Positions 26,806-34,096 of a stretch of DNA of 54,023 nt are shown here, piece by piece. A model generated the notes under the pieces. That model was given only the letters and a program-made list of their open reading frames with translations, ran no database searches and had not been told where the DNA came from. Made by a program: the position numbers and the translations under genes. Each line of letters begins with the position of its first letter. The stretch's first letter is position 1. This stretch comes from Aphanothece saxicola GSE-SYN-MK-01-06B (lineage in GTDB: Bacteria > Cyanobacteriota > Cyanobacteriia > PCC-6307 > Cyanobiaceae): positions 217,371 through 271,393 of the forward strand of contig JAHHGT010000006.1 of NCBI GenBank assembly GCA_019359745.1, read 5' to 3'.

Positions 26806-26971
26806 CGAGACCTGACCACCAGGGAGTGGTGAGCAGAAGGTAAATGTCAGGACGGCAGGAACCGAAACCAGTCATTCGCAATGAGGGATCACCACGGGTA
26901 CGCGAGGAAGATCTTCTCAGTAGAACAGGAGACTAAGTTCAGCGGGCTCAAACGATAGTCTTCTTGCATCA

Positions 26972-27130
26972 ATGCCAACCATATCCGTAACTGGCGCCAT
27001 GAATCGGATGATTCCTGCTGCAACGACTCCGAAAGTACTGCAGATCGTCCAGTGGATACTCGATCCCATCGGCTACATGGCAAACAATTTCAGGCTCGAC
27101 GGGGTATCAGCCTGGGGCATGACGCGACAG
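26972..27130 (+). pseudogene. Possible cytochrome P450 N-terminal fragment
   Basis: The plus frame from ATG 26972 contains P-K-V-L-Q-I-V-Q-W-I-L-D-P-I-G-Y-M followed by N-F-R-L-D-G-V. Cyanobacterial CYP enzymes have near their N-terminus P-x-L-L-Q-x-x-Q-W-I-x-x-P-x-x-Y-M and R-Y-G-D. Past residue 50 the frame runs as the antisense of the EAL gene and is meaningless. No haem-binding Cys region exists nearby. It is a short remnant at best. Confidence 0.35.
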
Positions 27131-27289
27131 TGCGCATCAGAGGTCATGGCCTGCGCACCAGGCAAACCCCCATACCCTTCGGCGCGAACTAGGACGTCCA
27201 GCCAGGGCCAGCTCGATCGCGGCCTCGCGTTCTGGAGTCGACTGTTGAATCAGCAGGACCGTGGACTCCCGGTTCTGCTGGAGATCAGA

Positions 27290-28519
27290 TCAGGGTTTGA
27301 GGCGCTGATCCATACAGAGCACGAAGGAAGCGCCGCTGGCGTGCTCAAACCTCGTGGCCACGGTGCGGCAGGGCAGGCCGGTGGCCAGGCTGATGTAGGT
27401 GTCGGTGATGTGCTGATGGAGACCCGTGTCAATCAGGCTGAAGAAATACTCCTTGTTGGCGTGGTCGGTGCCCCGCGTGGCGGGTATGAACAGGCGGTTC
27501 CTCGACGGGGGGAGACCCTGGCCCAGGTGCGTGTTGCTGATCTGCAGTCCGTCGCCATCGAGCACGTAGGCCGCTTCGATCATGGTGTTGGTGCCTATCC
27601 AGCCGGCAAGGCTGCCGTCGAACGTTTGGGCAGCGATGTGACGTAGGCATTCACACCCTGCGCGGGCCAGATTGATCAGTTCGAGGTCCTCCATGTGGCG
27701 GGCCTGGAAGGCGGCCACGGCTCTGACCCGTTGCCGGCGGGCGGCTTCCATCAGCACTGGGTGCAGGGCCGCCAAGTGCAGGTTGGCCGCTGGCTTGGGG
27801 CGCGCAAAATGATAGCCCTGAAAGAACTCTGCTCCGAGGGCGGCGCAGGTGTCCAGTTCTGCCTGGGTTTCCACCCCTTCAGCCAGAACCAGAGTGCCGA
27901 TGGTCTTTCCAAGTAAGACCAGCGACTTCATCATTTCCTGCTTGCAAAAGTCGCGGTCGACTCCGGCGATGAGACTGCGGTCGAGCTTGATGATGTGGGG
28001 CCGCAATTCGGCGATGCGTGGCAGGTTGCTGTGGCCGGATCCCAAGTCGTCAATTGCGATCAGGAAACCCAATTCACGATGGCGCTCCACGAATCGTTTC
28101 AGGGTCATCGTGTCCTGAACCTTGGTTTCGTTGAGCTCGATCACGATGTCTCTGGGTTCCAGACCCGTGGCCTCGGTGGCCTCGAGCAAGACTCCCGAGC
28201 CTTCAACTCCCTCGTCGATCAATGAAGTTTCAAAGTTGAGAAACAGAAAGGGGCGTAGGGACCGGGGCAAGTTGAGATCCCGGTAGGCCTCCATGGCCCG
28301 GATGCGGCAGCGGCGATCCAGCTCCAGCAGCTTCCCAGCCTTGCGGGCCTCGGCGAACTGCTGTCCGACACCCATGTGCGTCGGGCGCGCGAGGGCCTCC
28401 AAGCCCACCACGGAGGTTTGCTTGAGGGAGACGATGGGTTGAAAATGGATGTTTAGCTGATTCGATGGAAGGGTCCGAGGGACCTCCATCGTTAGCACCA
28501 TAGGTTCAGCGTGAACCAT
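27290..28519 (-). CDS. EAL-domain c-di-GMP phosphodiesterase with C-terminal sensor-like domain
   Basis: A 409-residue protein. Residues about 15-250 are an EAL domain that hydrolyses c-di-GMP to pGpG. The catalytic residues are present: E of LEALAR, N of L-N-F-E-T, E of I-E-L-N-E, the pair in A-I-D-D-L-G-S-G, K of I-I-K-L-D-R, and E-G-V-E-T. Activity is therefore expected. The C-terminal 150 residues (E-L-I-N-L-A-R-A-G, then a segment Y-I-S-L-A-T-G-L-P-C-R-T-V) resemble the end of a Cache-type sensor (Y-x-S-x-x-T-G), but the protein has no membrane anchor, so this part would be a cytosolic sensor or a dimerisation unit. The order EAL first, sensor second, is unusual. It is monocistronic. Confidence 0.85.
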   Translation of the reverse strand: MVHAEPMVLTMEVPRTLPSNQLNIHFQPIVSLKQTSVVGLEALARPTHMGVGQQFAEARKAGKLLELDRRCRIRAMEAYRDLNLPRSLRPFLFLNFETSLIDEGVEGSGVLLEATEATGLEPRDIVIELNETKVQDTMTLKRFVERHRELGFLIAIDDLGSGHSNLPRIAELRPHIIKLDRSLIAGVDRDFCKQEMMKSLVLLGKTIGTLVLAEGVETQAELDTCAALGAEFFQGYHFARPKPAANLHLAALHPVLMEAARRQRVRAVAAFQARHMEDLELINLARAGCECLRHIAAQTFDGSLAGWIGTNTMIEAAYVLDGDGLQISNTHLGQGLPPSRNRLFIPATRGTDHANKEYFFSLIDTGLHQHITDTYISLATGLPCRTVATRFEHASGASFVLCMDQRLKP

Positions 28520-28633
28520 TGAGTACGAATGACGGCTGACTACAGTTGTAGTGAGCCGTCAGCATTTAACCCTAGGGAACATCTGAAAATCGTACTAAAA
28601 TCAATCAAGATCCAAGACTGAGACTGGAACGGA

Positions 28634-29065
28634 TGGCCGACCCCCTCCAGCTGGGCTTTTCGGACTACAAGTTAATTCACGCCAAAAAGGAGGACGCTTC
28701 GCCAGCGCTTCTTGGATGAGATGGAGGCCACGGTTCCCTGGGAAGCCTTCCTGGCCTTGATCGAGCCCGTCTATCACAAGCCCTCCAGCAAGAGAGGTCG
28801 CCCGCCGATTCCTTTGAAAGTGATGTTGCGGATCCACCTGCTGCAGCAGTGGTTCACGCTGTCCGATCCTCTGATGGAGGAGATGCTCATCGATAGGCCC
28901 TGCTTCCGCCGCTTTGCCGGAATCGAGACGATGGGAGGGAGAATCCCCGATGAGACAACGACCGCTACGGCAGGACGGTCGCCGAGGTCTTCAGCCAGAA
29001 CGGTGCCAACTCCGGCCTCACATTGGCCCAACAAGGGCATGCCTTCGCTTACCGCCAGTACCTGA
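28634..29065 (+). pseudogene. IS5-family transposase, frameshifted 5' part
   Basis: Starting at 28634 the DNA reads A-D-P-L-Q-L-G-F-S-D-Y, shifts frame near 28715, and goes on with E-A-T-V-P-W-E-A-F-L-A-L-I-E-P-V-Y, RGRPPIPLKVMLRIHLLQQW and IPDETT, the conserved N-terminal part of IS5-type transposases. After 28955 the frame is lost, although a V-F-S-Q-N-G piece can be followed in another frame. The DDE core is absent. From 29066 to 29833 I see mixed fragments but no gene that I could support. Confidence 0.72.
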
Positions 29066-29833
29066 AGCAGTGCGACGAGTGGCTTACCATGATCGGGAGA
29101 AGCTGGCCGAGCGCTACCGCATTGGGGTCTGGAGGTTTGACGGCGGAATCCAGCACCCTTGGGATTGGAGAGCAGCAAACAGAGGCGCCCAACGCCAGCC
29201 CTCGCAGCGCCCGGTGACGCTGACGATCATCAACGACAGGGCAGCTCCAGCATCCAGTCCAGGACGGCGGTGGTACTGCGCAAATGTCGGCCCCTGGGAG
29301 CGTGCTCAACAGCTGCTGCGGGAGGGACACACCTATCTCGATGGCGACAGTGAAGGCGAAGCCTGCGAGCAACTGCGCTGACCGCCGCCGGGAACGCTGG
29401 AAGGGTGCTGCTGCCCCTCGATGCTTGACGACGCCCTGGACCTGCTGCTGCAGGCCCTCACTGATAACCGCTACCGCCGCCGGCTGATCGGCCGGCGGCG
29501 CCCCGGATGGTGGGGTGGAGCTCAGAATGGCTTTGCATGCCGATGATCGTGGGGTCAGTGCACCGGCGACAGGCTTTTCGGCGTACGCCCAAGACCACTG
29601 AGTACCCCGCAACAGGCACTGATGAATCTGATGGAATGCTGAGGGAGGAAGCCTCTGCCTAAAATTATGTCCATTCTCAGTATCCCACAAAGTGATTATA
29701 GCAGAATCACGCATCTTGCCAGGACCAGCATCTCACAAACTTCTGTGATGAAATAAACCCAAAGCAAGTTCTTGCCTCGGGAGATCGAAAGTGACAATCA
29801 CTCGCAACGCCTTTTTAGGCCTTAGACATTGCA

Positions 29834-30667
29834 TCATCTTGAATCTGACTGAACATTGATCAACGTCAGCAACTCCCTGGCACAATCCTTGAGTTGCATA
29901 AGGCACTTTTCGCTCTTACGGAATGGCAACATGCGAAGCCTATTCGCATTCTTCTCGTCTATTAGCACGCCTTCAAACCTTAGAAACCTCTTCTCGACGA
30001 ATGCAGAGATGTTGCCAATCGCAAGCGCGAGCCCGCGGAAGATCCGGAAGCGACGCGTCACAATCAATAGCAGTATGCATGCAGCGAATGAATACATGTG
30101 GCAGAGCGCCGCATCCTGATTGCATGCACCGGTGCTCTCCAACAGAGCAAATAGCTGGCCATAGAATAACCACAACAGATATATAGCAAACAAAATTCCG
30201 AAAAAAGGCACAATTATCATCGGAACAAGAGCAAGCATAACAGCCAGAAAGGTGAAGGCATAGTATGCAACGCAAGAGAGAACTTTTGTTTCTCTAGGGA
30301 CAGTCTCAATCTCGGTCAAAAGCCGCAGCTCCTTTATTGCGTTCGTGCTCTCTTTAAGTACGACAAGACACCATGCGTGGCCAAGATACGCGATGGCCCT
30401 ATTAGTTCCGTCAACCTGTGAAATGGCACGGCAAAAGGCATCCCCAGCTTTTCTCACGTAAATTATCCTATTCTCTTCTGAGCATCCAGGAAGCAAAGTA
30501 AGCTGCTTCTTGGCGTACTCTAAATCAGCGCACAGCAGTTTGCTGATCTTTCGGTCTATTCCTTCAATGATGCCAAAGAACTCCGCCAACTTCGTGAGGT
30601 CCCCAAAGCCCGTAAGGACCAAGTCTTTCCACTCCATAGAGTTGCAATCAGGCTGTCGATAAAGCAT
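29834..30667 (-). CDS. Hypothetical membrane protein
   Basis: A 277-residue protein of unknown family. The N-terminal 120 residues are soluble and helical (L-A-E-F-F-G-I-I-E-G-I-D-R-K-I). Three hydrophobic stretches follow (about 130-155, 158-175 and 190-205), then a basic, helical C-terminal part. ATG 30637 (M-E-W-K-D-L-V) is a likely shorter start. There are several cysteines in and near the membrane region. Its GC content is far below that of its neighbours, which suggests a foreign origin. It lies between an IS5 relic and a DUF1651 relic. Confidence 0.55.
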   Translation of the reverse strand: MLYRQPDCNSMEWKDLVLTGFGDLTKLAEFFGIIEGIDRKISKLLCADLEYAKKQLTLLPGCSEENRIIYVRKAGDAFCRAISQVDGTNRAIAYLGHAWCLVVLKESTNAIKELRLLTEIETVPRETKVLSCVAYYAFTFLAVMLALVPMIIVPFFGILFAIYLLWLFYGQLFALLESTGACNQDAALCHMYSFAACILLLIVTRRFRIFRGLALAIGNISAFVEKRFLRFEGVLIDEKNANRLRMLPFRKSEKCLMQLKDCARELLTLINVQSDSR

Positions 30668-30850
30668 GGTATTCGATCAGCCGATTCGTTTCAAGCATTC
30701 ATCTTCATGTAGATGTATGGGGTTCCCCCTAGTCCTGCTCTCGGTGCCGCCGCTGTGGCAGGAATTCTTCTGTTCACTCGGCGAAGGGGTGTAGAGCGCC
30801 TGCGACGTGGTCACGTGCTGCCTGTCGATCGAGGCCAGGCTCCGACAGGT

Positions 30851-31107
30851 ATCAGCCGACCTGCACCCCGTGAACCCTTTACCCCGCGTGAGGGTTGGTT
30901 GAGCGTCGGTCCCCGGGTGCTGCTACACATTCGCCCACGCGCTTTGAGCGCTTGGTTCAACTGCTGGAGATCACCATCGGAGAGCTGCTCCCTGATCAGA
31001 AGATCCCGTTGCTGAAATCACGCCGTGAGCTGAGCCGGGCGGAGGCCCTCAAGCTCTGGGGCGAGATACGCAAGGCGGGCTGGGTGCCCTGCAGCCCTCA
31101 GTGGTGA
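30851..31107 (+). pseudogene. DUF1651 protein, start lost and frameshifted
   Basis: DUF1651 is a short picocyanobacterial family of unknown role. The C-terminal half is clear: P-L-L-K-S-R-R-E-L-S-R-A-E-A-L-K-L-W, then A-G-W-V-P-C-S-P-Q-W and a stop. The N-terminal half (REGWLSVGPRVLLH) lies in a different frame, with the shift near 30925. Where the homologue at 48221 has ATG this copy has ATC. A short frame from TTG 30895 still links both parts of the second half, but I regard the gene as dead. Confidence 0.65.
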
Positions 31108-31146
31108 GCTTGCCCTCTTTGAAGTTGAGACCCCCACCGCACGATC

Positions 31147-31275
31147 GGCTTGCCGTACTGACAAGCAAGGAAGGCAGATCTACAAATGAATCAGAGGCAA
31201 CGACCAGGGCAGCGCGAGCCGAGACCCTGCAACCGGCCCAAGGGCGCTCGATACGGGGCGCCCTTCTCATTGGGT
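31147..31275 (+). ncRNA. Candidate structured RNA, copy 1
   Basis: This 129-nt stretch aligns without gaps to 51568-51697. A block from 31199 to 31237 is identical in both. It ends in a hairpin: AAGGGCGCTC at 31240-31249, loop of six, GGGCGCCCTT at 31256-31265; the second copy has AAGGGCGCCC, so one change turns a G-U pair into G-C and keeps the stem. In the only long shared frame most differences change the amino acid, which argues against a protein. No T-run follows the hairpin. Strand is uncertain; I chose plus because of the hairpin at that end. Confidence 0.35.
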
Positions 31276-31298
31276 ACGAGTTCGCCCACTAAGAAGTG

Positions 31299-31371
31299 GC
31301 CGGATGTTCGGCTGGTGATGGCAGAGCTGCTGGATGTCCTGGACCGCAGCAGCCCCGATGGGGTCAACTGA
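31299..31371 (+). pseudogene. 3' fragment of the small gene found at 23420
   Basis: The frame reads W-P-D-V-R-L-V-M-A-E-L-L-D-V-L-D-R-S-S-P-D-G-V-N and a stop, similar to the last 24 residues of the protein encoded at 23420-23614. The N-terminal 40 residues are missing. Confidence 0.4.
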
Positions 31372-31550
31372 CCAACCATTGCGGTTCGATGTGAAACCAC
31401 CCCTCCTTCTGAAGCTTCTTCCACTGCTCAACTGCTTGATTCAGATGGGGATGCTGCGTAGCCCATCAGGGACTGGGCGTTGCTCCAGCCTGACAAGGCT
31501 TCTGTCCAACCTCTGTCCAACCGTGAGAGGAGGTCAATCCCTGAAAACCC

Positions 31551-31595
31551 AATCGGGGCGACAGGATTCGAACCTGCGACCTAGTGCTCCCAAAG
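31551..31595 (-). other. Attachment site: tRNA-Pro(UGG) 3' fragment, left repeat
   Basis: On the minus strand this is the 3' half of a tRNA-Pro: anticodon loop TTTGGGA (anticodon TGG), the stem strand GCACT, a T-arm GCAGG-TTCGAAT-CCTGT, and the acceptor strand CGCCCCG. The matching 5' half is absent, so it is not a tRNA gene. All 45 nt are repeated at 43060-43104 in the same orientation. An integrase gene begins 145 bp to the right, in line with an att site made when an element entered a tRNA gene. Confidence 0.85.
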
Positions 31596-31710
31596 CCGAA
31601 GGCGGCCCAGATGAGACTCACTGCAGGACGGGCAGAACGCCTGCAATGACTGGGTTTCACCTTCTGCAGCTTGTGCGCACTTGTCGCACTTTGGCTGGCA
31701 TTGTGCGCAT

Positions 31711-31733
31711 TCTGCGGACAGAATGTCCGCAGA
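31711..31733. promoter_or_regulatory. Perfect palindrome before the integrase gene
   Basis: TCTGCGGACA, three bases, TGTCCGCAGA: 10-bp arms without mismatch, ending seven bases before ATG 31740. The half-site TCTGCGGACA returns twice in tandem at 42978 and 42989 beside the right repeat. It could be an operator for the integrase or a binding site for a directionality factor. Confidence 0.6.
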
Positions 31734-31739
31734 TCACCG

Positions 31740-32996
31740 ATGAGACTGGCCCCGATGCCTCCAGCTCCGACCGCCTGGGTCCAGGCATTCCGCCAGCAGG
31801 TGGTGGCCAGCTCGGCCAGGGGCTGGAGCGTGATCCCCCACCGCGACCGCATGCGCCTGCAGGTGCGCGACGGCACCGGATACAGCAGCGTTGCGCTCCC
31901 ATACCCCTGGCAGGCGTCAGCTACCGGTGATGCCCTGCTGCGGGTGCGGCTGATCTACCAGCAGGTGTGCGCTGGGCAGACGCTCCAGGGCGCCGCGGCG
32001 ATCGTCAACGGTGCCAGCAGCCGCACCGAGCACAACTGGGCCGAAGCCGTCGCCCGCTTCGAGCAGCACAAGAAGTCTTTCGGCAACGCGGTGTCAGAGA
32101 TCACCTGGGCCCAGAAATACGAACCCACCCTGAAGATCGCCCTCAACTGCCTGGAGGCCCGCCGGCCGCCGACGAACGCCGCGGAGCTGCTGGATGCCGT
32201 GCTCATCCGCTGGGCCCCGGGCAGCAGGTCCAGGCAGATCGCAGCACAGAACCTCGCCCAGTTCCTCAACTACTGCACCGAGCGTCTCCGCTTCAAGTCG
32301 TGCTGGATGCCACCGCCGAAGCTCGCCACGCACGTAGGGCAGCGGCCTCGAGGATCAGCGAAGCGGGACGGCTACCCCATGGAGGACGCCCAGACCCTCC
32401 GGTTGATCGACGGCCTCCCCGACGACGTGACCGGAGGGCGCTGGCGGTTCGCGGTTCAGCTGATGGCTACCTTCGGCCTGAGGCCTGAGGAGCTCCGGTA
32501 TCTGGTGCCGAAGCCAGGACCGGATGGGGTCCAGCTCTGGTGCACCTACCAGAAGAAGGGCGGCGGCGGGCAGACCAAGCCGCGGCGGCTGTTTCCCCTG
32601 CCTGTTCGTGATCTTGATGGCACGGTGATGCAGTGGAACCTGATCGGCCGGCTGCAGCTGCGGGAAGAGCTGCCACCTTTGGGTGCCCCGGGCCGCGGTG
32701 GGGATGCCGTCAGCACCTTCTTGAAGCGGCAGGCGATCTGGCAGCAGTTGCGGGCCGAGGCGGCGGCCTTTGGTGAGGTGCTGGTGCCCTACAGCCTGCG
32801 GCACCGCTACAGCTACGAGGGCCACCGCCTGGGGATCCCGGCCAAGGACCTGAGCCAGGCGATGGGCCACAGCCTCGAATGCCACCTGCGCGCCTACACC
32901 AGGTTCACCAGCAGTGAAACGGCTCGGGCATTCTCTGCGGCAACAGCCGAGCTAAAGCAACCTCACCCCTCCGGATCCGTAGCCGCGACCAGCTGA
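31740..32996 (+). CDS. int: Tyrosine recombinase (integrase) of the tRNA-Pro element
   Basis: A 418-residue site-specific recombinase that would integrate and excise the element at the tRNA-Pro site. Catalytic box I is T-F-G-L-R-P-E-E-L with R248. Box II is Y-S-L-R-H, so R354 is present but the first His of HxxR is Tyr. Then come H377 in M-G-H-S and the nucleophile Y386 in L-R-A-Y. An N-terminal arm-binding part and a core-binding part (about 90-185) precede it. ATG 31740 follows a palindrome; an upstream in-frame start at 31671 would extend into the att region and is less likely. A close paralogue, with the same Tyr in box II, lies at 43199. Confidence 0.92.
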   Translation: MRLAPMPPAPTAWVQAFRQQVVASSARGWSVIPHRDRMRLQVRDGTGYSSVALPYPWQASATGDALLRVRLIYQQVCAGQTLQGAAAIVNGASSRTEHNWAEAVARFEQHKKSFGNAVSEITWAQKYEPTLKIALNCLEARRPPTNAAELLDAVLIRWAPGSRSRQIAAQNLAQFLNYCTERLRFKSCWMPPPKLATHVGQRPRGSAKRDGYPMEDAQTLRLIDGLPDDVTGGRWRFAVQLMATFGLRPEELRYLVPKPGPDGVQLWCTYQKKGGGGQTKPRRLFPLPVRDLDGTVMQWNLIGRLQLREELPPLGAPGRGGDAVSTFLKRQAIWQQLRAEAAAFGEVLVPYSLRHRYSYEGHRLGIPAKDLSQAMGHSLECHLRAYTRFTSSETARAFSAATAELKQPHPSGSVAATS

Positions 32997-33042
32997 TCGG
33001 CGCACGTCGCGGCCTGGCTGAGCAGGTCGCAGCGCGGGCGGC

Positions 33043-33225
33043 CTAAGGGTCAGCCTCCAGCTCCTTGCGCAGAACCAGCACCTGGTCCATAAGCACCCGG
33101 AACTGGTCATTCAGGGCGCCCCGCTCCAGCGAGTCAACCGGTGATGTCAGCACCTGCCGGGCCAGAGTTTCTAGCTCGTGGCGAAGCTCCTCTAGGCGAA
33201 CACTGCGCGGGTCGGGCTCGGGCAT
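33043..33225 (-). CDS. Small helical phage-type protein
   Basis: A 60-residue protein, almost wholly helical and rich in Leu, Glu and Arg (R-L-E-E-L-R-H-E-L-E-T-L). It converges with the integrase and is the last gene of the leftward operon. No family is recognised; a tail or regulatory accessory role is possible. Confidence 0.45.
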   Translation of the reverse strand: MPEPDPRSVRLEELRHELETLARQVLTSPVDSLERGALNDQFRVLMDQVLVLRKELEADP

Positions 33226-33270
33226 GTCTACACGATGGCGCGCCGGCGGCTGATCTGGGACAAGGGGTGA

Positions 33271-33414
33271 TCAGGGCTCGCGCTCGAAGCCCAGCACCCC
33301 CTCAAAGCCGAGGATCGTCGCGAGCTTCTCGGCTGCGTCGAGACCTTCGGCATGGAGACGACCAGCAAGCCAGATCGCCAGGGCAAGGGCCTGGTTGGTC
33401 TCCAGAACAGCCAT
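33271..33414 (-). CDS. Very small hypothetical protein of the element
   Basis: A 47-residue frame from ATG 33414: M-A-V-L-E-T-N-Q-A-L-A-L-A-I-W-L-A-G-R-L and an end reading G-F-E-R-E-P. It is helical, compact and placed in order between two other small leftward genes. Unknown function. Confidence 0.4.
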   Translation of the reverse strand: MAVLETNQALALAIWLAGRLHAEGLDAAEKLATILGFEGVLGFEREP

Positions 33415-33460
33415 CTATGCGCTTTTTCTGTAGTCAGTGGCTGGGAGTTTACATGGGGCC

Positions 33461-33772
33461 TCAGTTTCGGTTTGTCGAAGGTAAACAGGCCACCATCTCA
33501 GCCTTTCTGATCAGCTTCTGGCGGCTGCCAGCTTTCGGGCACAGCTGGTCCACGGGGAGGGCCTCCAGATGCCGAAGGGCAGCCCGGCGTACTGCAGCCC
33601 GAGAGATTGCTGCCCGCCGCCGCGATTCGGCCTGTCGTGGATAAAGCCAGTAGCGCACCGTGGATTCGTCGACGCCGATCGCGGCACCGATCTCGGTCCA
33701 GCGCGCACCCTGGGCCTGCAGCTGTTCGGCACGGGCCTGCAGCTCGGGTGTCCAGCGGCGGGGGCGATTCAT
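33461..33772 (-). CDS. Helix-turn-helix protein of the element
   Basis: A 103-residue protein. Residues about 7-42 hold a helix-turn-helix (R-W-T-P-E-L, W-T-E-I-G-A-A-I-G-V-D-E-S-T-V-R-Y-W-L), similar to the DNA-recognition part of small terminase subunits or Hin-type resolvases. The rest is basic and helical. Its ATG overlaps the stop of the gene at 33769 (ATGA), so the two are co-translated. It could be a small-terminase-like or a regulatory protein; the sequence alone does not decide. Confidence 0.5.
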   Translation of the reverse strand: MNRPRRWTPELQARAEQLQAQGARWTEIGAAIGVDESTVRYWLYPRQAESRRRAAISRAAVRRAALRHLEALPVDQLCPKAGSRQKLIRKAEMVACLPSTNRN

Positions 33773-33933
33773 CGCAGCTGCCGCTCGATGCCGTGATCGT
33801 TGAGCAGCTCGGCGTAGAGGGCATCGATCTGCCGGGTCAGATCGACGTCATCGAAGCGGGCCTCGGCGGTGCGGCGCTGCAGCAGGTGGTGAAGCTCAGT
33901 CTCGATGGTTGCGCGGGATCTGTTCTCGGACAT
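33769..33933 (-). CDS. Small hypothetical protein, co-translated with the HTH gene
   Basis: A 54-residue acidic helical protein from ATG 33933 (M-S-E-N-R-S-R-A-T-I-E-T-E-L-H-H-L-L). Its stop overlaps the start of the next gene by four bases, which supports it as a real gene. No family is known to me. Confidence 0.5.
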   Translation of the reverse strand: MSENRSRATIETELHHLLQRRTAEARFDDVDLTRQIDALYAELLNDHGIERQLR

Positions 33934-34096
33934 CGGGGTTTCCCGGCGATTTCACTATCAGCTTTCCCGCATGATTGCGTACCTGTCACAACAGCAGAGG
34001 GGCCGGGCACCAGGACACCAGCCGCCGCAATGGTTCCCGGCTGTGGCCTGACTCCGTGGACAGGATCCTGGACAGAACCGGCACACCGGCCCGCCT

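Noticed and set aside
26972..27646. A 224-codon plus-strand gene
   Set aside because: Only the first 50 codons resemble a protein (P450-like fragment); the rest is the antisense of the EAL gene.
28914..29381. A protein of 155 residues after the IS5 relic
   Set aside because: Mixed composition, no start with a ribosome binding site, no family; it spans the point where the transposase frame is lost, so it is more likely decayed DNA.
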